NCBI GenBank assembly: GCA_900553395.1
Contig: USDJ01000008.1
Coordinates: 1-64,000 of the forward strand
DNA: 64,000 bases
Source of the DNA: an uncultured Mycoplasmatota bacterium
Lineage (GTDB): Bacteria; Bacillota_I; Bacilli_A; RF39; UBA660
Reading direction: 5' to 3'
Shown here: in pieces, positions 1-9,028 of the stretch
Numbering within the stretch: position 1 is the first letter of the stretch
Layout: each line of letters begins with the position of its first letter
Translations under genes and position numbers: made by a program
Notes under the pieces: model-generated
The model's input: only the letters and a program-made list of their open reading frames with translations
Database searches by the model: none
What the model was told of the DNA's origin: nothing

Positions 1-3000
1 TTTACTAATACTTTATCAATCATATATCCAGTATTTGGTGTAAATGTTATTTCAACATTTGTTCCTTCAACAACATCTAATATACTCGGTGTAATTGTTC
101 CATTTCCACCAGGTACTGATGTTATTACATCAAACGTATTTTTAACTACAACCTCAATATCAATATCAGTTATTGTTTTATAGTTTGTAGTATCTTCAGG
201 AGTATATGTTGCTTTATACTTATTAGTTCCAGCTGTTAATACTATACTTGTATCATTCCAAGTAAATCTACCTGGTAGAGTTATATCGTTTAATGTTTTT
301 CCTTTTACACCAGTAAGACCAGTTGGTACTGTATAGTCTGGTGTTGCTTGAGTGATTGACCAGTTAATAGTTAAATCACCATTTGATCCATCTTTCCACT
401 CATAATTATCTTTATCTTTAATTTTTGCAGTAATAGTATTATTTGATACATTTTTAGCTGTAGTATCACCAGTTACTTCTATATTAGAATTAACATTATT
501 TAATGTAGGAGTAATATCACTACCAGTATATTCAAATGTATCTTTAACTAAAGTTACTTTATCAAGTTGAGCTTTTTTAATTGTGAATGCTACACTAAAT
601 GTTCCAGTGTAATTTGCATTTGCATCAGGAACTTTATATGTTACTGTATAAGTACCAGCATTTGTAGGAGCTGTATCTTTACTATAACTTGTAGAACCAG
701 TTCCTTCATATAATACTTCTAAATCACTAACATTTACTGTTCCAGCACTAACACTAATTGTTCCTGTTGGCATTTTAGGTGTTCCATCATAAGTAAATAT
801 TTCATTATTAGAAAGTCCTGAAATATTTACATCTGTTTTATTTACAACATGAACTTTAAAATCTTTTGATGTTTCTTTCCATTCTGGAGTACCATCTCCA
901 CCAAGATCAACTTTTACAGCTGTAACAGTCATTGTAACTGTTCCTTCTTTTACTGCTTTATATTCATCATTTATAGCATCATATGTAAGTGCATCTCCTG
1001 ATTTAATAGTAAAATCAATATTTCCTACATTTCCAGTTACTGATTGTTCTAAATAACCTTTTGTTATAGAGCCATTAACTTTTACATATTGATCTGCAAT
1101 TGCTAAAGGTTGTTCTGCACTTTTTACTGTTAGTTTTCCAAATGTATGAGTTCCAAATGTATAATTATTAGTAACATCATCAGAACCTCTCATAACTTTA
1201 ACAGTAAACTCATTATCAGATGTTCCTACAAATGTTTGACTTCCAGTAAAATCTACTACTATCTCATCACCAGCTACAGTTTCACCTGTTACTGTTTTAT
1301 TATGATTAGTTAGTGGATCACCATTATATGCTTTGTTAGCATTTTCAGATTTTACTGTGATCTTACTATCTTTTTGTGTTACTGTTAATTTACCAGCAGC
1401 TCTTACTTTATTAGAATAACAATCAGTTACATCAACACCCTCAGCATTTGTTATAGTAATTTTTCCAATTGTATTATTTTCAAGAGCTGTTTCGTTAACA
1501 TCTCTTACTTTACCAGTAATTTCTGCAGTAACTAAATCACCATTAGGTAATTTATTGTCAGTTCTTGGACTAGCATTATTTGCCCATAAAACAACATAAG
1601 CATTTTTTGTATGTTCTGTTCCATCATATGTAAATTCTGCATCAGAACTTTTTACTTTTACTTCAGTATTATTTGGTGTGATTTCAAAATAAACACTAGC
1701 TTCACTTGGTGTATAATTTGAATTTGTAATACTTAAAGTAGCTTTATATTTACCTACTAATTTAGGTAATGTTGTTCCTATATCTTCATAAGAACCATTG
1801 GTTTCCTTAAAGTAAGTGATTTTGTAATCGCCTGCTCCTAAGCCATCAACACCTGTTGCAGTTGGAGTTTTAGTTTCTCCATATACCCATGTGCTATCTA
1901 AACCACTAATACCTACAGTAAGGTTTTTCTTTTCAACATTTAATGTAACTGTTGCCGTATAATTACCATTATTACTATCAGTTACAGTAATTGTTGCTGT
2001 GTAAGTTCCAGCAGGAAGTCCTTCTTTTGCCTTAATTTTATAATCTGTATTTGTTGCACCTGCACTAACAGTAGGCGATGTACTAGGTCCTTCAACTATA
2101 AAATCAGAACTACCTACTACTGTTACATTTTGAATTTGTAAATCAGTATCACTAACATTTTTAATTGATATACTATTAAGACTAGGTGTTTCCTTATAAG
2201 TTTCATTTATTGATACATTATTTATTTCAAAGCCATTAACTTTTTTTATAATAATGTAAGGATCGCTTCCTCCTGTTGAATAGAAATCATCAACTAAAGT
2301 ATTTCTATCTGCTTCAGCTAAAACTGGAGCTCCTGTTGTATAAGGTAGTTTTTGAAAGTATGCTTTAGAATTAGGATCAATTACATTATCTAATTTCATT
2401 TTTCCTAATTTATTACTTCCTAATTTGCTTGCAAGTCCCATTGCTTTCAATGACTCAAAAATAAAATTGAATTTAATATCTGAATCAGAATCTTGACTAG
2501 TGCCAAAAAGAGACTTCTGATCACCAACTTTAAATACCGCATCTTTTACTTTTACATCAACAGTAATATTTCTACCATTTGTATAGTAATCATTGGTAAA
2601 TAAAGAAATGAAGGTATTTGTTGAACTAATAATTTCATAATATCCACCATCAATAGTTAATCCATATTTTTTTATTTCCTCGTCATGGTTAGTATCATGA
2701 GTAGCCAAAAGAATACTTTGTTTTGTAAGAATCTTACCAGTTTTACTACTACTACTATCCTTAATAGTTAACTTACTATTAAAACCATAATGGTAATTAT
2801 TAACTGATTCATCATAATCAGACATTCCATATTCAAATTCAAGATTATATGTTCCTGTATCTAATGAACGACCATTCAAATCTAGAGTAATGTCATTTAT
2901 AACATAAAACTTTAGGTGGTTTGTTAAAGTAATATCTTTTGCCAGTTTAATTTCATTTATCTCAGAATCAAATCCTTTTGATGCATTAATTAGCTCTTCC

Positions 3001-3113
3001 TCATTCTCTACTGTGATTGTTTTTGCATTTACATTAGTTAGTCCAATGGTGAAAACTGCTACTAATGTAAATAATATCATAGTCAATTTTTTGACTAATT
3101 TAGATTTGCTCAT
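1..3113 (-). CDS. Large secreted surface adhesin with YDG/MBG-type Ig-like repeats (3' end outside window)
   Basis: The reading frame is open from the ATG at 3113 to the window edge, at least 1037 residues, so the C-terminus and any anchor are not seen. An N-terminal signal peptide (basic MSKSKLVKK, hydrophobic core, cleavage near NVNA|KT) shows export. Residues about 40-110 resemble a beta-helix start (ITLDLNGRSL). The remainder is a chain of Ig-like modules with YDG/MBG signatures such as FTYDGTEHT, FTYDGTPKM, TWVYGET and FEYTGSD. Near the edge there is a divergent InlB-type module (NGTITPS followed by EGTNVEITFTPNTGY). A strong RBS (GGAGGA) precedes the start. The upstream region is a near copy of that of the gene at 3498-4685, which suggests shared control. 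The role is probably adhesion or cell-wall binding; the ligand is unknown. Confidence 0.85.
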   Translation of the reverse strand, partial: MSKSKLVKKLTMILFTLVAVFTIGLTNVNAKTITVENEEELINASKGFDSEINEIKLAKDITLTNHLKFYVINDITLDLNGRSLDTGTYNLEFEYGMSDYDESVNNYHYGFNSKLTIKDSSSSKTGKILTKQSILLATHDTNHDEEIKKYGLTIDGGYYEIISSTNTFISLFTNDYYTNGRNITVDVKVKDAVFKVGDQKSLFGTSQDSDSDIKFNFIFESLKAMGLASKLGSNKLGKMKLDNVIDPNSKAYFQKLPYTTGAPVLAEADRNTLVDDFYSTGGSDPYIIIKKVNGFEINNVSINETYKETPSLNSISIKNVSDTDLQIQNVTVVGSSDFIVEGPSTSPTVSAGATNTDYKIKAKEGLPAGTYTATITVTDSNNGNYTATVTLNVEKKNLTVGISGLDSTWVYGETKTPTATGVDGLGAGDYKITYFKETNGSYEDIGTTLPKLVGKYKATLSITNSNYTPSEASVYFEITPNNTEVKVKSSDAEFTYDGTEHTKNAYVVLWANNASPRTDNKLPNGDLVTAEITGKVRDVNETALENNTIGKITITNAEGVDVTDCYSNKVRAAGKLTVTQKDSKITVKSENANKAYNGDPLTNHNKTVTGETVAGDEIVVDFTGSQTFVGTSDNEFTVKVMRGSDDVTNNYTFGTHTFGKLTVKSAEQPLAIADQYVKVNGSITKGYLEQSVTGNVGNIDFTIKSGDALTYDAINDEYKAVKEGTVTMTVTAVKVDLGGDGTPEWKETSKDFKVHVVNKTDVNISGLSNNEIFTYDGTPKMPTGTISVSAGTVNVSDLEVLYEGTGSTSYSKDTAPTNAGTYTVTYKVPDANANYTGTFSVAFTIKKAQLDKVTLVKDTFEYTGSDITPTLNNVNSNIEVTGDTTAKNVSNNTITAKIKDKDNYEWKDGSNGDLTINWSITQATPDYTVPTGLTGVKGKTLNDITLPGRFTWNDTSIVLTAGTNKYKATYTPEDTTNYKTITDIDIEVVVKNTFDVITSVPGGNGTITPSILDVVEGTNVEITFTPNTGYMIDKVLV

Positions 3114-3136
3114 CAAATCTTCCTCCTTTCTATATA

Positions 3137-3177
3137 ATTATACTATTTTTTCACTTTCTTTAATAGATGAAAAAAGT
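3137..3177 (-). promoter_or_regulatory. Promoter of the adhesin gene with duplicated upstream element, copy 1
   Basis: A TATAAT box lies at 3137-3142 (minus strand). A 30-bp element at 3148-3177 is repeated exactly at 4716-4745, and in both copies it ends five bases before the -10 box. No good TTGACA is present at the -35 position, which fits an activator-dependent promoter (inference). Confidence 0.6.
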
Positions 3178-3207
3178 CATATTATTTTTGTGAAAAATAT
3201 GACTTTT
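3170..3207 (-). terminator. Hairpin terminator between the remnant and the adhesin promoter
   Basis: An 11-bp inverted repeat (AAAGTCATATT paired with AATATGACTTT) is followed by a T run on the minus strand. It overlaps the duplicated promoter element, so it could also act as a protein-binding site. Confidence 0.55.
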
Positions 3208-3231
3208 GACACATTTTAAATATTTAATACC

Positions 3232-3456
3232 TTAATTTACTACGGCTACACAATAAACTTCTAATTTTTGCCCTCCAACAGTAGTTGCAGTAATAGTAGC
3301 AGATGAATTGGTAGGAGCATTTACTTTTCCAATACAAGTAGTATCATTTGTTGTAACACTTTCTGAAATAGTTCCACTTATAGACCATTTAACACTTTGA
3401 TTTGATTTAACAGTAAAATCATTAGAGCCAGTATTAAAATATCTATTTTTATCATT
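3232..3456 (-). pseudogene. Remnant of an Ig-like surface-protein C-terminus
   Basis: An open frame of 74 codons ends in TAA at 3232 and is preceded in frame by a stop at 3457-3459, with no credible start or RBS. Its translation (NTGSNDFTVKSNQSVKW near the start, ending VAVVN) parallels the last domain of the neighbouring protein at 3498-4685 (VTANQNVTWDV, ending KMVVN). It therefore looks like a paralogous C-terminal domain left by recombination or decay. Read-through from 3498 could in principle extend into it, but the stop codons argue against that. Confidence 0.6.
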
Positions 3457-3497
3457 TTAATTATTTTTACTCTTTTTTACTGAATACTTTCTTAATA

Positions 3498-4685
3498 TTA
3501 ATTAACAACCATCTTTATATCAACAAAGAATTTTTGTTCTGCTTTTGTTTTTGCGTGTAATCTTACATCACCACTAACTCTACTAATAGCACCCGTTGAT
3601 GCTACAATAGTATCAAAAGAATAACCACCTTTTACAGATGTTGATGTTTTACTTATAAAATCTTTATATGTATATTCATAGCTTACTGATGAAGTTAAAG
3701 TTACATCCCAAGTTACATTTTGATTTGCAGTTACATAATAACCATTACTATCTCCATAAAAAGAAGCATATTTACTATAAGACTCTCCTTTTGATGTTAA
3801 TTCTAAGTCTTTTTCATAATAAATTGTTTGCTCAGCAGTAGTTCCACTTGGTGTTTTTGCATAAACTTTAATCGCTGCACCTTTTGAACATGCACCATTA
3901 TTTTTAGCTGTAATAACTCCAGTTTTAGCATCAATACCCATACATAATGTATTACTTAATGAGTATGTAACATCTCCTGTAGCATTTTCTACTTTTGCGC
4001 TCGCTTTTGCTGTTTTTATTCCATTATAATGAATTGTATCTCTTGATAAGCTTAATGTAATTTTTTCTGGTTTAACTTCAATCGTAGGTTCTTCTTTCTT
4101 CTCCTCTACTTTTTCCCATTTAGCATATAAAGTTGTATCTTCACTTAGTAATGCTTTATCATAAATTGGTCTATCATTAACATCAACCCAACCTTTAAAA
4201 GTATAACCTTTATAAGTAGGATCTTTTGGTAGTGTTAGTTCTGTTCCTTTATTTATAGTAATAGCATCAACATTTGATCCACCTTTACTATCAAAAGTAA
4301 CAGTAATAGTTTCAACCACTCCCTCATATACCGCTTTTAATTTGATATTTTTATTTATTTTAGTTTTAAAGTCATAAGGTTTATCTGCTAAAACATCTTT
4401 TCCATCTTTTTCTTCTAAAATTAAATACCAATCAATAAACTGTTCTCCTAAATCTTCTTTTGTTTTAACATCTTTACTATTAATGGTTTTATTGTATTTA
4501 ACATATACTACTTCTTCTTTTGTACCATTATTATAATCAAATGTTACTTCAAATTTACGATTAAAGAACCATAATAAGAATAAAATAACTATTAATAGTA
4601 ATAGACCAGCTACTATTAAAATAATATTTCTTTTCTTATTGTTTTTAGAAGTTTTTTCTTCTTTTTCTTTACTTTTAGTAAACAT
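3498..4685 (-). CDS. Membrane-anchored surface protein with InlB B-repeat and Big_2-like domains
   Basis: 395 residues. A lysine-rich cytoplasmic tail (residues 1-19) is followed by one membrane helix (about 20-41), giving an N-in, C-out anchor with no cleavable signal. Two Listeria-Bacteroides (InlB B-repeat) modules follow, the second with the typical GYTFKGW and DTTLYAKW signatures (about residues 130-195). An acidic linker then leads to Ig-like Big_2-type domains up to the C-terminus. No LPxTG motif is seen. The start has an AGGAGGAGA RBS and a promoter resembling that of the adhesin at 3113. It diverges from the response-regulator gene at 4865 and is a plausible target of it (inference). 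Likely a surface adhesion or sensing protein. Confidence 0.8.
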   Translation of the reverse strand: MFTKSKEKEEKTSKNNKKRNIILIVAGLLLLIVILFLLWFFNRKFEVTFDYNNGTKEEVVYVKYNKTINSKDVKTKEDLGEQFIDWYLILEEKDGKDVLADKPYDFKTKINKNIKLKAVYEGVVETITVTFDSKGGSNVDAITINKGTELTLPKDPTYKGYTFKGWVDVNDRPIYDKALLSEDTTLYAKWEKVEEKKEEPTIEVKPEKITLSLSRDTIHYNGIKTAKASAKVENATGDVTYSLSNTLCMGIDAKTGVITAKNNGACSKGAAIKVYAKTPSGTTAEQTIYYEKDLELTSKGESYSKYASFYGDSNGYYVTANQNVTWDVTLTSSVSYEYTYKDFISKTSTSVKGGYSFDTIVASTGAISRVSGDVRLHAKTKAEQKFFVDIKMVVN

Positions 4686-4704
4686 ACTATCTCCTCCTAA
4701 TAAT

Positions 4705-4790
4705 ATTATATATTATTTTCACTTTCTTTAATAGATGAAAAAAGTAATACAAATTTAAGAAAAAATATGACAAAAGTAATAGTCTTTCTA
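4705..4790 (-). promoter_or_regulatory. Promoter of the InlB-repeat gene with duplicated element, copy 2
   Basis: Contains the exact 30-bp repeat (4716-4745) also found at 3148-3177, a TATAAT five bases downstream as in copy 1, and further upstream similarity (GTCATATTTTTT on the minus strand). It lies in the intergenic region shared with the divergent response regulator. The homology extends over roughly 75 bp, more than a generic promoter would show. Confidence 0.6.
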
Positions 4791-4864
4791 TTAAACTCAT
4801 TGTTTTATATATGAAAAAATCAACTTTGATGATATAATATTTATATATTCTTGAGGTGAATATT

Positions 4865-5494
4865 ATGGTAAATAAGAAGAAAATAATGATTATTGAAGAT
4901 CAAGCACTACTTAACAATATGTTAAAGAATACTTTATCAAATGATTATGATATTGTCTGTACATGTACTAGTGCTAAAGATATGATGAATTTATATAAAA
5001 AATATAAACCTGATTTAATATTAACTGATGTAGTTACTAAAGAAGGTGCTAATGGTATAGAATATGCCAAAGAAGTAAAAGATAAATATCATAACAAAGT
5101 AAAAATACTTGCTATTACTGGTGTACCAGAAATTACTTTTTTAAATACTGCTAAAGAATATAATTTAGATGGACTAATATATAAAGACACAGATAGTGAA
5201 TCATTACTTTTTAGTATCAGTCAAGTTCTAAAAGGATATACTCTATTTCCAGATAATTGTATGTATAGTGAAGAAAGCGAAAAATTTAAAGAGCTTTCAG
5301 ATAAAGAAATTAAAATAATAAGATGTATATGTGAAGCTAAAGATAGAGATGAAATTGCCGAAGAATTAAATATAACCTCAGGTACTTTAAAAAATTATAT
5401 TTCAAATATTCTTACTAAACTAGGTTTTGATAATATAACTAAACTTACTATATTTTGTTTAAGTAACGGATATATTGTTCCTAATCAAAAATAA
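4865..5494 (+). CDS. NarL/LuxR-family response regulator
   Basis: 209 residues. An N-terminal receiver domain shows the acidic pair E11-D12, phosphoacceptor Asp55 (LILTDVV), Thr85 (ILAITG) and Lys107 (LIYKD). The C-terminal LuxR-type helix-turn-helix covers about residues 140-205 (LSDKEIKIIRCI and IAEELNITSGTLKNYISNIL). An in-frame GTG lies at 4856, but the ATG at 4865 is preferred because GAGGTG sits at ideal spacing before it. A TATAAT at 4833-4838 serves it. It is convergent with the kinase pair at 5530-8153 across a shared terminator, and divergent from a surface-protein gene. This supports a two-component system controlling surface genes (inference). Confidence 0.88.
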   Translation: MVNKKKIMIIEDQALLNNMLKNTLSNDYDIVCTCTSAKDMMNLYKKYKPDLILTDVVTKEGANGIEYAKEVKDKYHNKVKILAITGVPEITFLNTAKEYNLDGLIYKDTDSESLLFSISQVLKGYTLFPDNCMYSEESEKFKELSDKEIKIIRCICEAKDRDEIAEELNITSGTLKNYISNILTKLGFDNITKLTIFCLSNGYIVPNQK

Positions 5495-5533
5495 AGAAGA
5501 AATATTTTGTAAAATTTATTTCTTCTTTTTTAT
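5493..5533. terminator. Bidirectional terminator between the response regulator and the kinase
   Basis: A 12-bp inverted repeat (AAAGAAGAAATA with TATTTCTTCTTT) around a 14-base loop is followed by T runs on both strands, between convergent genes. Confidence 0.75.
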
Positions 5534-6645
5534 GCTTTTATTATTAATTTAAAATTATCATCAGTTATAACTTTTAAACTACCATTTATATTAGATAATT
5601 TTTTACGCATTCCTTTAAGTCCTTCATTTTCAAATATAACACTTTTTGGTTTATTACCATCATTTGTTATAACCATTTCTATATAATTATCACGAGCAGT
5701 TATAACTACTTTAATATTTTTACTATTAGCGTGAATAATAGCATTAGTAATAGCTTCTCTTATTATTTCAAAAAATACTATACCTTTTTCTTCATCTATA
5801 GGTAAAGCACCAAAAACTTTAACATTTATTCCTATAATACTATACATATTTATCAAGTTTTTTAATTTTTCATTGCTATCTAATTTTGAATTAAAATCTT
5901 CATAAATACTATCTAATAATTTTAATATGTTATTTATATCCTTATTTTCTTGTTCTAAATATTTATCAAACAAAGCAAGTCTATACCCTATTATATCGTG
6001 ATATTCATTTTTAAGTTTTAATAAGTTCTTTTCTCTTTCTAATTCCTCAACATTTTTAATAGCAAGTAATAATTTATCATTATTTTCTTTAATTTGTTTA
6101 TTTTGTTTCTTTTCTTCTTCTTGTAAAGAATATAACTCTGTTATATCTATTAAAGATACTTCTTTATTATCATATATATTTAACATATATACTTTATCAT
6201 TATGCTTTAGTAGATAATTATTATTTACTTTCTTAAAACTTCTCTTTATTAGATTGTTTATAAAGTCTTCAGTAATATTTAGTCCTTTTAAAATATCAGA
6301 AAATAAATTATTTATTAAAATAATATTATTATCATCTAAAAACATTATTCCAGTATCAGATGCATCAATACCTTTTTTAACAGATAAAACTGATATATAT
6401 TCATTTTTACATAATTTTTCATATATAAAACTAATCAAAATATAAATTGATAATAACAAAGATAAATACATAGTTATTTTAGAAATATCAAGTAAATTAA
6501 AATACTCTAATATAACCATAACTATTAATATTAATAATTCAAATATTTTTTTAATACTTGATGCATCTTTTCTTAAAAAATTACTAGATACTCTAGCAAC
6601 TTGTATTAATGTAATTATAATGGTAATTATAAGTAATAATTTCAT
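5530..6645 (-). CDS. NarL-partner sensor histidine kinase (HisKA_3-like, HATPase_c)
   Basis: 371 residues. Three hydrophobic segments lie within residues 1-78, then a PAS-like region (about 90-170), a coiled coil (about 175-215), a dimerisation/phosphoacceptor segment with H216-D217 (NEYHDIIGYRL), and an ATPase domain. The ATPase domain has an N box (REAITNAIIHAN), a G1-type motif (ITNDGNKP) and a G2 motif (EGLKGMRKKL). The layout matches kinases that pair with NarL-type regulators such as the one at 4865. Its ATG overlaps the stop of the upstream gene (ATGA), so the two are translationally coupled. It is probably the catalytic half of a two-protein sensor. Confidence 0.85.
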   Translation of the reverse strand: MKLLLIITIIITLIQVARVSSNFLRKDASSIKKIFELLILIVMVILEYFNLLDISKITMYLSLLLSIYILISFIYEKLCKNEYISVLSVKKGIDASDTGIMFLDDNNIILINNLFSDILKGLNITEDFINNLIKRSFKKVNNNYLLKHNDKVYMLNIYDNKEVSLIDITELYSLQEEEKKQNKQIKENNDKLLLAIKNVEELEREKNLLKLKNEYHDIIGYRLALFDKYLEQENKDINNILKLLDSIYEDFNSKLDSNEKLKNLINMYSIIGINVKVFGALPIDEEKGIVFFEIIREAITNAIIHANSKNIKVVITARDNYIEMVITNDGNKPKSVIFENEGLKGMRKKLSNINGSLKVITDDNFKLIIKA

Positions 6646-8153
6646 TTTATAACACCACCTTTTATAACAAATTCTAGTTTTGTATCTGTATCATATACTT
6701 TTTCTTTTACCAAAACACTAGAATCTATTTTTATTTTATTCTTTAAAGATTTATCAGTATCTACAATAGCTTTTAGTTTAACATTCTTATTTTCTTTAGA
6801 AATAAATAATACAATAGATTTATCATTACTACTTTCTATAAGTTCATATACAATATCATATAATAAAGACATTGTATTACCGTTTATTATCATCTTATTA
6901 TTAATACTAATAAAACTCTTTATATTAGCACTCTTCATACTATTTAATAATTCATCTAATAATGCTTTAATTCCATTTTCATTATAAGAATCTCCATTAA
7001 TTTCAGATATTATTAACATACTTTTCTTTTTACTATATATAATTATTCTTTTAACTTTTTCAAAATCTTTTGTGGATACATCTTTCTTTTTTAATATCTT
7101 TTTAATCTCATTTCTTTTTTCAGTTAGTTTTAATTCAACTTTATCTATAACATCTTTTCTTATCTGCATTTCATATAATTCTTTTTTAGTTTTTTCTTCT
7201 AATCTTATACTTTCTTGTTGTTCAAGTAATTCTTTCTTTTGTTCATTTATTTCTTTTTCAAGTTCAAGAATACTAGATAAATCTTTTTTTAAGATAACAT
7301 AACTATCTTTGTTCTTTTTTATATCATAAATAATATTTTTATTTTTATATGTTTCTTTTACACTATTATTATTTATATCATCTAATAATTTTTTAGGAAT
7401 ATTATCAAACACATTCGTAGTATATTTAGTTTTACCATCCAATGAAATAATAGCCATATTTAAATTAGAATTAGAAAATCTACTTTTGTATTTACTATTA
7501 TTAGGAATTAGATTTAGATAAAAAGCAAGTTCAATGCCTACACAAATTAATGCACTATTAACAATGGACATATTTATACCTCTTACATAAGGAACATTTA
7601 ACACATAAAGAATTGTGTATGTAAGACCTAGTAATATTACTATAAATGGTAAAAATCCTTTTATATCTTTTTTTATTTTCATTCTATAAATCGCTAAATC
7701 TATTAAACTTTTGCTAAATAAATAAAATATCCAAATAGATATTAAATAATATCCTATAAAATGTTTATAATCATCAAATAAAACTATTCCTTTAACAAAT
7801 TTAAATACTAATTCGTGAAAATCATTAGTTAAAACAAGGAGTAATAAAAAGCACGAAATTGAATATATAATTTTTTTCTTTGTTTTATTCATTTTACCTA
7901 ATAATGATAATGAACTAATATAATATAGTGTTGGAATAAAGATTAGTGGCAAATAATACAGATACCAACACATTCTTTCTGTTAGTGGAGAAACTGCAAT
8001 TCCTTTTATAATTCTTATTAACATCCAAAATACAATAAGTAATCCAATAAGCAAAATATATCTTCTTGTCTTCTTATCATACAGTTTATAATAAAGTCTT
8101 ATTGTCCAAATAGTGAACAATATAGCAAATAAAAATGTAATAAACTTATTCAT
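6642..8153 (-). CDS. Seven-helix membrane sensor with degenerate kinase domain (probable pseudokinase partner)
   Basis: About 503 residues. The N-terminal half has seven or more membrane helices, like the 7TM input region of some histidine kinases. A short PAS-like piece (AIISLDGKTKYTTN), a charged coiled coil and a C-terminal region with the outline of a kinase core follow. That core lacks the key residues: where an N box is expected there is YDIVYELIESSND, and no G1 or G2 glycine motif is visible; no phosphoacceptor His motif was seen either. A start at 8153 is chosen over the in-frame GTG at 8165 because AGAGGTGG lies eight bases before it. It is co-transcribed with, and overlaps, the intact kinase at 5530. 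It may sense the signal and drive that kinase through heterodimers (inference). Confidence 0.7.
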   Translation of the reverse strand: MNKFITFLFAILFTIWTIRLYYKLYDKKTRRYILLIGLLIVFWMLIRIIKGIAVSPLTERMCWYLYYLPLIFIPTLYYISSLSLLGKMNKTKKKIIYSISCFLLLLVLTNDFHELVFKFVKGIVLFDDYKHFIGYYLISIWIFYLFSKSLIDLAIYRMKIKKDIKGFLPFIVILLGLTYTILYVLNVPYVRGINMSIVNSALICVGIELAFYLNLIPNNSKYKSRFSNSNLNMAIISLDGKTKYTTNVFDNIPKKLLDDINNNSVKETYKNKNIIYDIKKNKDSYVILKKDLSSILELEKEINEQKKELLEQQESIRLEEKTKKELYEMQIRKDVIDKVELKLTEKRNEIKKILKKKDVSTKDFEKVKRIIIYSKKKSMLIISEINGDSYNENGIKALLDELLNSMKSANIKSFISINNKMIINGNTMSLLYDIVYELIESSNDKSIVLFISKENKNVKLKAIVDTDKSLKNKIKIDSSVLVKEKVYDTDTKLEFVIKGGVIK

Positions 8154-8165
8154 AGTATTATCCAC

Positions 8166-8302
8166 CTCTTTTCTTAAAAAAATAAGTAATAGCTAATACT
8201 ATTATAATATATTTTACAAAATATTTAAATAATCTTATCAGTTTTTAGGTAAAGCAATGACTTTTAACTATAATTTTGTTAGAATATATTTCGTGATAAA
8301 TA
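8166..8302. promoter_or_regulatory. Divergent intergenic region between sensor operon and broken sortase
   Basis: On the minus strand a TATAAT-like box (ATTATAATAG) precedes the sensor genes. On the plus strand ATGACT and TAGAAT, 17 bases apart, could serve the sortase remnant. No other structure is apparent. Confidence 0.35.
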
Positions 8303-8794
8303 GTGAATAAAAAAACTAAAATTATACTATCAATAACTATAATCATTTCTTTATTACTACTAATTTATTCTATTGTAAATATAGTTATTTGGAAAAACGA
8401 TTCTAATAAAACTAATAAACAAATTGAAGATATACAAGAAGAAATTAAAGTTACTGAAGTAGTTGATACAGAAAATACAGAAATAATAGAACCAGAAGAA
8501 GAAATACCAAAATCTAATCCATATTGGGATTATATAAAAATGAATATGATAGATATTAACTTTAATGAATTAAAAAGCATCAATAATGATGTTAAAGATT
8601 GGATTAAAGTAAATGGTACTAATATAAATTATCCTTTCGTGCAATCTAACAATAATAAATATTATTTAACACATAGTTTTGATAAATCTTATAATTCAGC
8701 TGGTTGGTTATTTCTATATTATAGAAATAATATAAATAATAATAAAATTCTAAATCATCATATAACTCTATTACCTTGGCATCTTTGTTGGTAG
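8303..8794 (+). pseudogene. Truncated class B sortase
   Basis: The first ~145 residues look like a class B sortase: an N-terminal membrane helix, an acidic linker, then NPYWDYIKMNMIDINF, WIKVNGTNINYPFVQ, YYLTHSFD and SAGWLFLYYRN. The frame then runs into unrelated sequence (KILNHHITLLPWHLCW) and stops before the catalytic His (normally in a YGHN/YGHG-like motif), Cys (TLSTC) and Arg. The enzyme cannot be active. The break near 8745-8755 joins sequence that belongs to the opposite strand. An intact version would have been the natural anchoring enzyme for a surface-protein locus. Start is GTG with only a weak RBS. Confidence 0.75.
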
Positions 8795-9020
8795 TTAATT
8801 TTTTATAATTACTAGTGTTAATATCATAAGAACGATTGTTTATTTTTCTACTATTCTTTACATGATTTGAAGTATAGTTCAAACATCCTTTTGGCTGCTC
8901 CAAATTAAGCTCTGGGTGGTATATATTACCATCATAGGCAAAATCATTGGTAGTATAGACTTCCATAATATCTAATGACTTAATACCATTTAAGGGGTAA
9001 TTAAAGAACTTAAAAATGTT
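8750..9020 (-). pseudogene. Unidentified coding fragment wedged between sortase and PBP remnants
   Basis: A minus-strand frame reads KNIFKFFNYPLNGIKSLDI, then a stretch containing NDFAYDGNIYHPELNLEQP and KDAKVIELYDD, with protein-like composition. An ATG at 8966 opens a 106-codon frame, but its last ~35 codons are antisense to the sortase remnant and are composition-biased, so the complete frame is not a credible gene. I do not recognise the family. It is bounded by PBP sequence on one side (about 9025) and sortase on the other (about 8750), so it is best seen as an internal or terminal piece of a lost gene. Confidence 0.4.
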
Positions 9021-9028
9021 CTTGTAGT

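Noticed and set aside
3148..4745. Insertion-sequence ends explaining the 30-bp direct repeat
   Set aside because: No transposase or inverted ends lie between the copies, and both copies keep the same spacing to a -10 box, which fits promoter duplication.
8646..8966. A 106-codon minus-strand open frame as a real gene
   Set aside because: Its last third is antisense to the sortase remnant and has low-complexity YYYLYYFYN composition; only the 8750-9020 part looks coding, and it is a fragment.
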